A DNA stretch of 64,000 nt from UBA11524 sp964383815 (GTDB taxonomy: Bacteria > Bacillota > Clostridia > Christensenellales > Aristaeellaceae), in NCBI GenBank assembly GCA_964383815.1, contig CAYLIC010000001.1:62001-126000 (forward strand). The letters are read 5' to 3'. Below the pieces are notes generated by a model. The model saw only the letters and a list, made by a program, of their open reading frames with translations. It did no database searches and was not told the DNA's origin. Below are positions 17,151-26,300 of the stretch, one piece after another. Numbering within the stretch: the stretch's first letter is position 1; the number at the start of each line of letters is the position of its first letter. Made by a program: the position numbers and the translations under genes.

Positions 17151-17185
17151 CCGAAAAGAACCGTCCCGGCGCTTGCCAGGACGGT
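17151..17185 (-). terminator. Intrinsic terminator after comM
   Basis: Stem accgtcc (17160-17166) / ggacggt (17179-17185); on the minus strand TTCTTTTC follows. It separates the rbgA and dprA operons. Confidence 0.8.
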
Positions 17186-17192
17186 GAGCCTG

Positions 17193-18725
17193 TCATTTCC
17201 AATACTTTCCGTCCAGCTCCCGGTACTGTATGGCCTCTGCCACATGGGTGGTGGCAATGTGCTCCTCACCTGCCAGGTCGGCAATGGTGCGGGCAACCTT
17301 CAGCACGCGCCCATAGGCGCGCATGCTCATTCCCATGCGGTCAACAGCCATGTGCAGCACCTGGGTGGCCTCCGGCGTCAGCTGGCAATAGCGCTTGCTG
17401 AGCCGTGCATCCAGCTGGGCATTGCAGTGGATGCCGTCCTGCCGGTAGCGTTCCTGCTGAAGCTCTCTGGCCCGGCGCACCCGCTGGCCTACCTGGGCGG
17501 AGGACTCTGCCGGGCGGGACTGATTGATTTCCTTTACCGGAACGGCGTCCACCTCAATCTGAATATCAATGCGGTCCAGCAGCGGGCCGGATACCCGGTC
17601 AAGATAGCGGCGAATCTCGTGCTGGGAGCACCGGCAGGCCCGCTGTTTGCTGCCGAAATACCCGCAGGGACAGGGATTCATGCTGGCGACCAGCATGAAG
17701 TTGGACTGGTACTGGGCCTGGTTCTGCACGCGGGTGACGGACACCATGCCATCCTCCAGCGGCTGGCGAAGGGACTCCAGCGCATTGCGGCTGAACTCCG
17801 GAAGCTCGTCGAGGAACAATACGCCGTTGTGAGCCATGGAAACCTCGCCCGGCCGGGCATTGCTGCCACCTCCTATCAGGGAGGCCACGGAGGCGGAGTG
17901 ATGCGGCGCGCAGAAGGGTCTGGTTGCCATCAGGCCTTGGCCCGGGCCCAGCTTTCCGGCGATGGAGTGAATACGGGTGGTTTCCAGCGCCTCCTCAAAG
18001 GTCAGCGGCGGAAGAATGCCCGGCAGGCACCTGGCAAGCATGGTTTTGCCGGAGCCGGGCACGCCAATCATCAGCATGTTGTGTCCACCGGCGGCGGCAA
18101 CCTCCAGCGCCCGGCGGGCGCCCAGCTGGCCTTGCACCTGGGAAAGATCCACCGGGCAGTGTGCCTGGCTGAGAATCTCTTCATAGCAGTGCTGAATCTG
18201 TGCGCTGATGGGCGCCTTGCCCTTCAGGTGCTCCACCACCTGGCTCAGGCTGCGGGCCGGATAGACCCGGATACCCTGGATGCACGCCACTTCGGCGGCA
18301 TTGCCTTCGGGGAGAATCACATCCGCAATACTCTGCTCGCTGGCGCTGATCACCATGGGCAGCGCGCCGCGGACAGGCTGCAGGGAGCCATCCAGTGACA
18401 GTTCGCCCAGCAGCAGCGTGCGGGTCAGGTCCATGGACTCCATCTGGTGGGAGGCCATCAGCACGCTGACGGCAATGGGCAGGTCGAAAGCCGGGCCGGC
18501 CTTCTTGGTGTCCGCAGGCGCCAGGTTAACCGTCAGCCGGGCAATGGGCATGGCAAAGCCGGAATTGACAATCGCCGCGCTAACCCTGTCCCGGCTCTCC
18601 TTCACGGAGGCATCCGGCAGGCCGATAATCTCCAGCGCGGGAATGCCATTGGCTGCATAAACCTCCACCGTAACGGCAAAGCCGTTTACACCGTTCAGTC
18701 CATATCCCAGCGTTCTTGCCAGCAT
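17193..18725 (-). CDS. comM: YifB/ComM family Mg-chelatase-like ATPase
   Basis: 510 aa. ComM is a hexameric helicase promoting branch migration in transformation. The N-terminal Lon-protease-like fold has the PDASVKESRDRV block, the AAA+ core has Walker A GVPGSGKTM and Walker B VLFLDELPEF, and a four-Cys insert MNPCPCGYFGSKQRAC is typical. GGGGAGG precedes the ATG. It starts 27 nt after the large glycosyltransferase, probably in the same transcript. Confidence 0.95.
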   Translation of the reverse strand: MLARTLGYGLNGVNGFAVTVEVYAANGIPALEIIGLPDASVKESRDRVSAAIVNSGFAMPIARLTVNLAPADTKKAGPAFDLPIAVSVLMASHQMESMDLTRTLLLGELSLDGSLQPVRGALPMVISASEQSIADVILPEGNAAEVACIQGIRVYPARSLSQVVEHLKGKAPISAQIQHCYEEILSQAHCPVDLSQVQGQLGARRALEVAAAGGHNMLMIGVPGSGKTMLARCLPGILPPLTFEEALETTRIHSIAGKLGPGQGLMATRPFCAPHHSASVASLIGGGSNARPGEVSMAHNGVLFLDELPEFSRNALESLRQPLEDGMVSVTRVQNQAQYQSNFMLVASMNPCPCGYFGSKQRACRCSQHEIRRYLDRVSGPLLDRIDIQIEVDAVPVKEINQSRPAESSAQVGQRVRRARELQQERYRQDGIHCNAQLDARLSKRYCQLTPEATQVLHMAVDRMGMSMRAYGRVLKVARTIADLAGEEHIATTHVAEAIQYRELDGKYWK

Positions 18726-18752
18726 GGGTGAATCGCCTCCCCTTTTGTATAC

Positions 18753-21700
18753 TTATGCGTGATACACATGCAGGAATCTGGTCATGAAGTCCAGCCAGCT
18801 GTCCGGCGTCAGCACGCCGCTGGCGTAGGGATAGAAGGCCACAAAGCACACAAGGCACAGCAGCAGGTACACAATCAGTGCTGCTCTGCCTGCCCTGGGC
18901 CATCGCTGGGCAAGCCAGTGCAGAACCAGTGTGGCGCCCAGCACCAGGAAAGGAATGCTGGCGAAATAGTGGTAGATGTAGGTACCCCGCGGCACCAGCA
19001 CCCAGGGCAGGAACTGGGCCAGGAAGCCAATCAGCACAAAGGCGGGCGCCATGCTCCACTGGCTGGCCTGGGCATGCGCCAGGCGGCTGGAGCCTTCCAG
19101 CCTGTAAAGATGGCGCTTGGCCCAGGTGCAGGCCACAGCCACCAGTGCCACAAGGCCCGCCAGCCATACCGCCGGATTGCCAAAACAGAAGATGGCATAG
19201 CTGTACCCATCTGGGACATACCTGGCGCTGGCGTAGTACATGGGGCGCTGAATCAGCGGCCACTCATACCAGGGCGAGTAGAAGGGGTGATCCATGCCCA
19301 GGCCGGGTGTGCTGTGGTAGTCCAGCATACCCTTGCCTGCATTCCACACCATGGAAATGAAATCCCATAGGGAGTCCTTGTGGGCATAAGCGAAATACGG
19401 TATGTAGGACAGAAGGTAGACAACCACCGGAACAGCCACAAAGAACAGCATGCACCACATGCACAGGGTGATCACTCTGCCAGGAGCAGCCTGGCTGCGC
19501 TGCTTCATTTCGGCTGTGCCTTTCCCCTGGCGGATGCAGGCCTCAGCCTGCTTGCTAAGGCGCAAATGCCGTATGCATGTCCAGAAGAACAGCACCGCAA
19601 GGCCAATGCCCGCGTAGGCGCCAATCCATTTGCTGGCAAAGGCACACCCCATGAAGAAGCCGCACAGCGCCAGGTCTGGCAGGAGCTTGCGCACAGGCTC
19701 CATGACAATATCCCGCTGCATGAACCTGAGCATAAACAGGAAGCACAGGATGATGAACAGCACCGGGAAGCTATCGATGGTAGCTATCCGTGTCTGGGTA
19801 AAGTGCATGCAGTCCAGGGCCATCATGGTCATGGCGGCAAAGGCCATGTCCGTGCGCTTGGTCAGCTGCTTGCCCAGCAGGTACATGGCCGGCAGCATCA
19901 GGATGCCCGCCAGCGCACCGGCAAAGCGCCAGCCAAAGGGCGTCATGCCGAACAGGGCAACAAACCAGCTCATGATCACCTTCCCCAGCGGCGGGTGACT
20001 GGTTTCATAAGGGCGGGTGCCGTTCAGGTGCTCAAAGGCCGTGCGCGCGTGGTAGATTTCGTCAAAATAGGTGCTGTTGTACCAGCTGGGCTCGCCCTCC
20101 AGGGTGTCCTGCTCGTCCAGGAGATGGTTGGGGTCGGACAGCAAGGGAGATTCCTGGTTGGCGTTGCGCACCTCCGCCACCGTGGCGGGAATGGCACTGC
20201 CCTGGGCATCGCGGAAGATAACCTCATCCAGGGTCAGGCCAATCTGCTGGGCGGTCAGGCGCACATAGCGCCCGGAAAGCCGCTGTACGCCGCTCAGGTC
20301 ATTGGCACCGGTGTAGTAGCGGGTGCCTGCCTCGGTTACGGTGCAGGGCATCAGGTACAGCCAGCGGAAGCACTGGCCCTGGGCCATTTCCGCCCAGTAT
20401 TCGTCCGACCAGGTTTCCCCATCCGGGCTGACTGCCACGGAGAAATCGCTGTAGCTGACCTGGGCGAAATACAGCATGGAGAAGTCGTCATAGGGCTGTC
20501 CCAGGTCGATGATGACGGCCTCGTTGTTGGCGGTGGAGGTCCAGGCGGTTTGGGGCGCCCTGGTGCTGCCCAGGTTGCACAGGCACAGGGCAGCATAGAC
20601 CGCCGTAACGCCCAGCATCAGCACCCAGTCCAGCCGCCTCCAGTGCAGGGAGGCATCTGTCTTGAATGTTCGTACGTCCGGGGCGGTGTGCTCCCGCAGG
20701 CGCTGGCACAGTGCAGGCAGCCTGCAGGGCTGATGCGGGCTTTCCTCCTCATGCTCCACGCAAACCCGCTGAGCCGTCCACACAGCCAGAAAGGCGCACA
20801 GAATGTTGACAAGGGCCAGCACCACTGCCAGGCCCAGGGTATCGTTGTTCAAATGTCCCTGCTGGGCGCCCAGTCGAATGGCGTTGTCCAGCACAATGCC
20901 TTCATTGATGAACAGCGTGCAGGCCAGCACAGCCAGCAGGAGCAGTGTGCGCCAGTTCCGGTGGAGGGCAAAGGCCAGCGCCAGCAGGAACAGCGCAGGG
21001 AAAAGGTACCGCTCGTGCATCTTGGCGCCGAAAACATACAGCAGGATAAACAGCACCGCACCCAGCAGCGGCACATGGCGCAAATTGCCGGCACGCAGGT
21101 ACATGGGCAGCACCACCGCAAAGGCCAGCCCCATGGCTGTGAAGCCAATGACGCCCCAGGAGGCACCCAGGCAAGCCATCACAATGAACGCCACTGCAAA
21201 GCAGGCCATCAGCACAGGCTCCGCCAGCCGGGCAGGTCGCCTGTTCCGCACCAGGCACACAGCGCCCCAGCCCAGGGCCAGCAGCGCCAGGCATGCAGCC
21301 GGTAGCCAGCCTGCGGAAAGCTCAATGCTCTTCCAATTGCCGCCGAAGATGTAGTAGAGATTCGCCGTGTTCACCGTGGCGTAGGGATAGGAGGCCAAGG
21401 TGGTAGTATACTTCTCAATCAGCCAACCGGGCTCCTGCTGGATGGAGAACGGTACAATCACCGCCGCCGCCACCAGTGCAGAGAGGCCCATACCAATCAG
21501 CATGGAGCCAGCCCGACGGTGCTTCACCAGGTCAGCAATGATAACCAGCAGGCCAAGTGGGCCAAGCATCAACGCCTGTGGCTTGATCAGCGCGCACAGC
21601 ACATACACCGGCATCAGCGCCGCCCATTGACGGCGAACAGCCAGCAACGCCACAATCAGCAGCCCCAGGCACAGTACGCTGTCAATCTGGCACCAGGCGG

Positions 21701-22847
21701 CACTGTTGAGTATCATCGCCGGGCTGAAAGCTACCAGCAGGCCCAGCAGCTCCGCCTGTGCGCCGGTGAAACGGCTTTCCCTGCGGGCGGCGCGGGTAAT
21801 CAGGTATGCACCCACCAGGTCGCAGGCCATGGGTACCAGCTTGTGATAGAAGGCGGGCATGATGCTCAGCCCCAGGCTGCTTCCCAGCTGGGCCAGTCCA
21901 TCGCAAAGGCCCATGATGTAAATGTACCCGGGCGTGTAATCGCAGAAGCTGGTGTTTTGATAGAACTGGGCAGGCCCAAAGGTGCGCATGGTGTGGCCCC
22001 AGGAGCGGAAGCAGTTCACATCCACCTGGTAGCCCTCCACCATCAGGGCAATCACCAGCCGCACAGCAGCTGCCAGACCCATGCAGCACCAGAACGCCCA
22101 GGAAGTACGCTGGCGCGGCTGGAGGTTGTGCCTGTCCGCCGTCAGGCTCCGCAGGCAAAGGACGCACACTGCCAGGTAGGCCGCGGAAAGAACCAGCAGC
22201 CAGGGCAAGAAAGGCGCAGCTGTACCCTCCCCGCCAGTGTCCGCGGGGGCAATCACAGGCGTTTCATTCTTGAACCACAGGGAGGCCACGCCATCCCCGG
22301 GAATTTCATCCACCTTCACCAGGGACAGACCATCGAAGCAGGCCTTGCCTTGGCTTTCGCCGCTGTAGCCACCCACCCGGGCAAAGACGGTCACATCCTT
22401 CTGATTCTCGCCGGTTTCGCCGTACAGCTCCACATAGTGCCACTGTCCATCGGCATCGTACACGCTTTCGGAGAACACATAAACGCCTTCGATGGAGAGG
22501 TTCGCTCCCCTGCCGCTGTCCACCATGTCCTCCACCTTGATCCATCCGGACAGGCGGTACAGGCTTTCCGGCTCCACCCGCACACGCTGGGCAAAGCGGG
22601 CATCATTCATGCCGATGTTGTTAACCACCGCACTGCGCTGACCCTCCTGGGCCTCGCCGCTGACGGCATAGGTGGTGTATCCGGCCTGAGCCACATAGGC
22701 ATCGGTATACCAGCCGGAGGGAAGACCATCGCTGCCCAGCTCCTCAAAGCCGGGATTCGCCAGCAGGTTGGTTTCCTCCGCCATGCCAGCAGGCATAAGG
22801 GCCAGCACGATGGACAAAAGAAGCAGGATAAAACGCATTCTGCGCAT
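18753..22847 (-). CDS. Double GT-C glycosyltransferase: CBM-like + GT-C + discoidin-like + PMT module
   Basis: 1364 aa with a signal peptide (about 1-22). In order: a jelly-roll carbohydrate-binding-like domain (24-185, starts NLLANPGFEE, as in CBM4/9 folds), a first multi-helix GT-C module (about 200-685, acidic loop VDVNCFRSW and YTPGYIY), a discoidin-like beta domain (about 755-880), and a second GT-C module like protein O-mannosyltransferase (about 900-1364, FDEIYHAR and SHPPLGK). Such enzymes use polyprenyl-phosphate sugars outside the membrane; substrate and acceptor are unknown. The start is the ATG with GAGGTG upstream, dropping 13 codons of open frame. It sits between yraN and comM with short gaps. 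Confidence 0.85.
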   Translation of the reverse strand: MRRMRFILLLLSIVLALMPAGMAEETNLLANPGFEELGSDGLPSGWYTDAYVAQAGYTTYAVSGEAQEGQRSAVVNNIGMNDARFAQRVRVEPESLYRLSGWIKVEDMVDSGRGANLSIEGVYVFSESVYDADGQWHYVELYGETGENQKDVTVFARVGGYSGESQGKACFDGLSLVKVDEIPGDGVASLWFKNETPVIAPADTGGEGTAAPFLPWLLVLSAAYLAVCVLCLRSLTADRHNLQPRQRTSWAFWCCMGLAAAVRLVIALMVEGYQVDVNCFRSWGHTMRTFGPAQFYQNTSFCDYTPGYIYIMGLCDGLAQLGSSLGLSIMPAFYHKLVPMACDLVGAYLITRAARRESRFTGAQAELLGLLVAFSPAMILNSAAWCQIDSVLCLGLLIVALLAVRRQWAALMPVYVLCALIKPQALMLGPLGLLVIIADLVKHRRAGSMLIGMGLSALVAAAVIVPFSIQQEPGWLIEKYTTTLASYPYATVNTANLYYIFGGNWKSIELSAGWLPAACLALLALGWGAVCLVRNRRPARLAEPVLMACFAVAFIVMACLGASWGVIGFTAMGLAFAVVLPMYLRAGNLRHVPLLGAVLFILLYVFGAKMHERYLFPALFLLALAFALHRNWRTLLLLAVLACTLFINEGIVLDNAIRLGAQQGHLNNDTLGLAVVLALVNILCAFLAVWTAQRVCVEHEEESPHQPCRLPALCQRLREHTAPDVRTFKTDASLHWRRLDWVLMLGVTAVYAALCLCNLGSTRAPQTAWTSTANNEAVIIDLGQPYDDFSMLYFAQVSYSDFSVAVSPDGETWSDEYWAEMAQGQCFRWLYLMPCTVTEAGTRYYTGANDLSGVQRLSGRYVRLTAQQIGLTLDEVIFRDAQGSAIPATVAEVRNANQESPLLSDPNHLLDEQDTLEGEPSWYNSTYFDEIYHARTAFEHLNGTRPYETSHPPLGKVIMSWFVALFGMTPFGWRFAGALAGILMLPAMYLLGKQLTKRTDMAFAAMTMMALDCMHFTQTRIATIDSFPVLFIILCFLFMLRFMQRDIVMEPVRKLLPDLALCGFFMGCAFASKWIGAYAGIGLAVLFFWTCIRHLRLSKQAEACIRQGKGTAEMKQRSQAAPGRVITLCMWCMLFFVAVPVVVYLLSYIPYFAYAHKDSLWDFISMVWNAGKGMLDYHSTPGLGMDHPFYSPWYEWPLIQRPMYYASARYVPDGYSYAIFCFGNPAVWLAGLVALVAVACTWAKRHLYRLEGSSRLAHAQASQWSMAPAFVLIGFLAQFLPWVLVPRGTYIYHYFASIPFLVLGATLVLHWLAQRWPRAGRAALIVYLLLCLVCFVAFYPYASGVLTPDSWLDFMTRFLHVYHA

Positions 22848-22882
22848 GAGGGCACCTCGATTTCTTCCAAATGTATCAGGCA

Positions 22883-23236
22883 TCACATGCTGCCGGGCGC
22901 AAAGGCATTGGGCAGGTGAAGAAGCCCGTCAGCGGTAATCTCTACCACATCAAAACGAACGGGGGCAGCGGTCTGTTCCCGCGCCATCAAATAATGCTGA
23001 GCGGCGTGGAGCATGCGTCGCTGCTTGGCAGGGGTTACAGCCATCAGCCCGGCGCCTGCCCGGCTGCGGGGACGGTATTTCACCTCCACCATCACCAGGG
23101 TGTCGCCGTCCTGCATCACCAGGTCAATCTCCCCGTCGCCGCCGCGGTAGCGCCTTTCCAGGCATAGCATGCCCAATCCGGCCAGATACTTTTCTGCCTG
23201 CTGCTCCCCTGTCAGGCCCTTGTCATACTGCATCAT
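22883..23236 (-). CDS. yraN: UPF0102 family protein YraN
   Basis: 117 aa. An endonuclease-fold protein of unconfirmed role, found next to rnhB or rsmI in many genomes. The family pattern is present: GEQQAEKYLAGLG, the RGGDGEIDLV acidic motif and VEVKYRPRS. Its start overlaps the rnhB stop by 4 nt (ATGA). It lacks any N-terminal signal, so it is cytoplasmic. Confidence 0.93.
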   Translation of the reverse strand: MMQYDKGLTGEQQAEKYLAGLGMLCLERRYRGGDGEIDLVMQDGDTLVMVEVKYRPRSRAGAGLMAVTPAKQRRMLHAAQHYLMAREQTAAPVRFDVVEITADGLLHLPNAFAPGSM

Positions 23237-23853
23237 GGCCAGAAATTCTTAATGAAGCTGCGCCGGTGATACGGGCACGGCCCCAGTTCCTTCAGGGCGG
23301 CAATGTGCTGGGCAGTGCCGTAACCCTTGTTTTTTGCAAAGCCGTATTGGGGGAACATTTCATCCAGCTGGAGCATTTGCCTGTCGCGCACCACCTTGGC
23401 AACAATGCTGGCAGCGGCGATGGCATAGGAGGTTGCATCCCCCTTGATGATGGGTATTTCAACGCCCTTCAGGCCCAGGTTAGTCACCGCGTCCACCAGG
23501 TATACATCCGCCGGAACCTGCTCCGCCGCCTGGCGCATGGCCTGCTTGGTCGCCTGGAGGATGTTGATGCGGTCAATCTCCTCCGGCGTCACCTGGCCAA
23601 TGCCAATGTGCAGCGCCGTGTCCAGAATCTGCTGGTACACCTTTTCCCTTCGGCCTTCGCTGAGCTTTTTGGAGTCATCCACCCATTCAATCAGGGGCGA
23701 TTGGGGCATAACCACGCAGGCCACCACCACATTGCCCACCAGCGGGCCGCGGCCAACCTCGTCCATGCCGGCAACCACCAGGCCCTGGGCCCAGAAGGGC
23801 GCATCCGTTTCTGCCAGCTGCAGCACCCGGGCAGCCCGGTCAGTCTTCGCCAT
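23233..23853 (-). CDS. rnhB: Ribonuclease HII
   Basis: 206 aa. It removes ribonucleotides misincorporated in DNA. The motif GMDEVGRGPLVG holds the first two acidic residues; VDDSKKLSE and the Asp in VDAVTNLG and ASIVAKVVRDR follow the family order. Its start lies inside the end of rbgA (14-nt overlap) and its stop overlaps yraN. Confidence 0.96.
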   Translation of the reverse strand: MAKTDRAARVLQLAETDAPFWAQGLVVAGMDEVGRGPLVGNVVVACVVMPQSPLIEWVDDSKKLSEGRREKVYQQILDTALHIGIGQVTPEEIDRINILQATKQAMRQAAEQVPADVYLVDAVTNLGLKGVEIPIIKGDATSYAIAAASIVAKVVRDRQMLQLDEMFPQYGFAKNKGYGTAQHIAALKELGPCPYHRRSFIKNFWP

Positions 23854-24745
23854 GGTTCGCCTCCGCCTTCACCGCGCCGGGAATGGTCATCCGCGGCTTA
23901 TCCTGCCTGCGGGGCAGCTCCAGGGTGATGCGCCCCAGCTTGCCTGCGCGGAACTCGTCCAGCACCACGGAGCAGCAGCGGTCATAGTCGCACACGCCGC
24001 CCTTCATCAGGAATCCGCGCCCCCTGCACACGGCCTCCAGCAGCGCTTCACCCCGGAGGGAGGCCTCTGTAAAGCGGAAACGCTCCATCACAGCCTCCGG
24101 CTTCACCTGCAGCATGTCCTGCAAAAGGTGGATGGTCAGCATGGGCAAATCAACCACATCGTCCTTCACGGTGCCAATGTAGCACAGCCGCCGCGCCGCC
24201 ACCTGGTCGTCCAGCCTGGGCCACAGAAGGCCGGGAGAATCCATCAGCTCCAGATAGGGATTGATGCGTACCCACTGGTTAGCCCGGGTAACGCCAGGCC
24301 TGTCGCCGGTTTTGGCAATGGTGCCGCCGTGGAGCTTGTTGGTAAAGGTGCTCTTGCCCACGTTGGGCACGCCCACCACCATGGCCTTCACGGTTTTCCT
24401 TATGCCGCGCTGGGCGGCCCGTTCCACGGTTTCCCGGGCAGCCCGTTCAATCACCGCCATGGCATCCTTGGCCTTGCCGGTGCTGGCGTTATAGCTTGCA
24501 GCATCCAGACCCTGGCGGCGGAACTCGTTCAGCCACTGGGCGGTGGCCTGGGGGTCGGCCAGGTCGGCCTTGTTCAGGAGAAGCACGCGCTTCTTGCCGC
24601 TGATCAGCCTGTCCAGATCCGGGTTCCGGCTGGCATGGGGCAGGCGCGCATCGCACAGCTCAATTACCACATCCACCCGGCCCAGCTGCTGGGCCAGCAG
24701 GCGCTTGGCCTTTGCCATATGGCCCGGGTACCAGTTAATATCCAT
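23840..24745 (-). CDS. rbgA: Ribosome biogenesis GTPase RbgA (YlqF)
   Basis: 301 aa. It is needed for late 50S assembly. It is a circularly permuted GTPase: NKADL (G4) comes before GVPNVGKST (G1) and DSPGLLWP (G3). The start MDINWYPGHM is the family consensus and has GAGGTG upstream. It leads the rbgA-rnhB-yraN transcript, an arrangement widespread in Firmicutes. Confidence 0.96.
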   Translation of the reverse strand: MDINWYPGHMAKAKRLLAQQLGRVDVVIELCDARLPHASRNPDLDRLISGKKRVLLLNKADLADPQATAQWLNEFRRQGLDAASYNASTGKAKDAMAVIERAARETVERAAQRGIRKTVKAMVVGVPNVGKSTFTNKLHGGTIAKTGDRPGVTRANQWVRINPYLELMDSPGLLWPRLDDQVAARRLCYIGTVKDDVVDLPMLTIHLLQDMLQVKPEAVMERFRFTEASLRGEALLEAVCRGRGFLMKGGVCDYDRCCSVVLDEFRAGKLGRITLELPRRQDKPRMTIPGAVKAEANHGED

Positions 24746-24778
24746 ACAACACCTCAATGAGCATAATCATACAATGCT

Positions 24779-24807
24779 ATCATACAATCGATTCAGCCAA
24801 ATTACAA
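24779..24807 (-). promoter_or_regulatory. Probable rbgA promoter
   Basis: Minus strand TTGTAA (24802-24807), 17-bp spacer, TATGAT (24779-24784). Confidence 0.55.
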
Positions 24808-24892
24808 GTGATTTTTTCTACAATATATGGTGAAGAGGGTATGATAATCGCAAAACCGTGAAAAAACGGTAGCCAAGGGACAGAATTTGTCG

Positions 24893-25007
24893 TATAATAC
24901 AACCGTATACCAAAGGATGCAACACCTGTGACAAACACGCCTCATCCGCGGATGGGGCGCGGATACGGGTGTTTTGCGGGCGATGAGCGCCCGAATGATA
25001 TTTGATT
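24893..25007 (+). promoter_or_regulatory. -10 element and structured leader of the kinase-like gene
   Basis: TATAAT at 24893-24898 without a good -35. The leader can fold as an outer pair AACACCTG / CGGGTGTT enclosing GCCTCATCC-gc-GGATGGGGC, then a second hairpin GGGCG-atga-GCGCCC just before the Shine-Dalgarno. It matches no riboswitch class I know; it may be an attenuator or translational control element. Confidence 0.45.
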
Positions 25008-25020
25008 GGGAGGCGCTTGT

Positions 25021-26049
25021 GTGAACGCCATGATGGCCTGGCATCGCCAGCATTATCCCCTGATGGAGCCCCAGGACACGGTGAAGCTGTACTTTCAGGC
25101 CTTGCTTGGCTGCGGGCATATCCTCAAGGATGAGGCCAGCGTGGTTCGCCGCATCCGGGAGGAGGAGGCACAGCTAACCCCGTCCGCCATGCAACCGCTG
25201 ACGGAAACCCTTGGGCCGGACTATGTGCGCCTTCACCTGCGGCGGGCCATGGCAGAGGGCATTGGGCCGGAATGGCTGGCCCGGCTGATGGCGCTTTCAA
25301 AGGCCCCGCAGGCCACTCGGGCGGATGTGGCACAGGCAGTAGCCTCCCTGCAGGATGAAGAAGCAGCAAAAATCGCCCACCGCCTGGTGGACGAAGCCGC
25401 ATGGATTCCCGGGCATTCGGAGGTCTATCGCCGGGCCTATGAGCCTGCGTACCGGGTGATCAGCCGCGACTGTGCCGCCGCACTGCCTGTGCTGGCGAGA
25501 ATTGCCGCACTGCCTGCGGACAAGCGGCTGCTGGTGTGCATTGATGGCCCCAGTGCCAGCGGCAAGACCACCCTGGCGCAGATTTTGCAAAAGGTGCTGG
25601 ACGCAGCGCTGATTCCTATGGACGATTTTTTCCTTCCCCATGCCCGGAAAACGCCTCAGCGCCTGGCCCAGCCCGGCGGCAACGCGGATCACGAGCGGGT
25701 GGTTGCCCAGTGCATCCTGCCCTGGGCAGCCCACGAGCCCATATGCTACCAGCCCTACAACTGCCACCTGGATGCCCTGGGTGCGCCCATTGCCGTACCG
25801 GACAGGCGCATCACCCTTGTGGAGGGATGCTATGCCCTCATGCCGGAGATTGCCCGGCACGCCAGCTTACGGGTGTTTCTGACGGTTTCCCCGGAAGTGC
25901 AGCGCCAGCGCATCCTTAGCCGGAATGGTGAAAGCGGCCTGATAGCCTTTCAGCGGCGGTGGATTCCCCTGGAGCAGGCCTACTTTGCCGCCTGTCAGCT
26001 GCCGGACGAGGGCTGCACCGTGCTGTCTGCCGTTGCCCAGGAGGCGTAA
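25021..26049 (+). CDS. P-loop kinase of the uridine kinase-like family with unknown N-terminal domain
   Basis: 342 aa from a GTG start that has GGGAGG seven bases upstream. Residues 165-342 are a P-loop NMP/uridine kinase-like fold: GPSASGKTT (176-184), MDDFF (200-204) and an LVEGCYAL strand. Residues 1-160 are helical and resemble an uncharacterised domain (MEPQDTVKLYFQALLGCGH) that I cannot name. The phosphate acceptor is unknown; nucleoside or coenzyme-precursor kinases are possible. No operon partner is evident. A structured leader precedes it. Confidence 0.8.
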   Translation: MNAMMAWHRQHYPLMEPQDTVKLYFQALLGCGHILKDEASVVRRIREEEAQLTPSAMQPLTETLGPDYVRLHLRRAMAEGIGPEWLARLMALSKAPQATRADVAQAVASLQDEEAAKIAHRLVDEAAWIPGHSEVYRRAYEPAYRVISRDCAAALPVLARIAALPADKRLLVCIDGPSASGKTTLAQILQKVLDAALIPMDDFFLPHARKTPQRLAQPGGNADHERVVAQCILPWAAHEPICYQPYNCHLDALGAPIAVPDRRITLVEGCYALMPEIARHASLRVFLTVSPEVQRQRILSRNGESGLIAFQRRWIPLEQAYFAACQLPDEGCTVLSAVAQEA

Positions 26050-26300
26050 CCCCGGGCCTGGCCTGCAGCCCGGCGCATGCGCTGCACCACCGCTGCATAC
26101 TGGCTTTTGCCCGGCTGCGGATAGAACCGACTATCGGTCGGTTTTGCTGCTTTCAAAACCGACTCCGACCGAGGGTCGGTACCGGTCGGTTTTGCCAATG
26201 GCTGCTGGGCAGGCCGCTGGCTTTGCCAGCACAGCCACTGCTCCTGCTGCTCCTGGCTGCTGCGGGCCGCAAAGGGCGACCGGGCGGAAAGCTCGTTCAT
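25995..26300 (-). CDS. Candidate small protein gene, unknown function
   Basis: 101 aa. An AAGGGGAG Shine-Dalgarno lies upstream of the ATG. Codon choice (CAG, GAG, CTG, GCC) resembles neighbouring genes over most of its length. It is Gln/Ala/Arg-rich with no hydrophobic segment; the dispersed palindromic repeat is read through in-frame in its middle. Its last 55 nt overlap the convergent kinase-like gene. No family recognised; it may be a chance open frame. Confidence 0.4.
   Translation of the reverse strand: MNELSARSPFAARSSQEQQEQWLCWQSQRPAQQPLAKPTGTDPRSESVLKAAKPTDSRFYPQPGKSQYAAVVQRMRRAAGQARGYASWATADSTVQPSSGS
26124..26196. repeat. AAACCGAC/GTCGGTTT palindromic repeat, copy 2
   Basis: Contains ACCGActaTCGGT, AAAACCGACT, GGGTCGGT and ACCGGTCGGTTTT in succession: two or three overlapping inverted units. 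The rest of the 330-bp gap (26050-26379) holds only the candidate minus-strand gene and the next Shine-Dalgarno. Confidence 0.75.

Noticed and set aside
19380..21305. 641-codon open frame on the plus strand opposite the large glycosyltransferase
   Set aside because: It is fully antisense to a gene with clear domains, has no Shine-Dalgarno, and is His/Gln-rich as expected from the reverse of high-GC codons.
24767..24793. Two copies of ATACAAT-GCTATC / ATACAATCG as a repressor site near rbgA
   Set aside because: Short, AT-rich direct repeats that overlap a plausible promoter; too little to claim an operator.
24952..25005. 17-aa leader peptide before the kinase-like gene
   Set aside because: No Shine-Dalgarno, no run of regulatory codons, and its sequence is explained by the hairpins.
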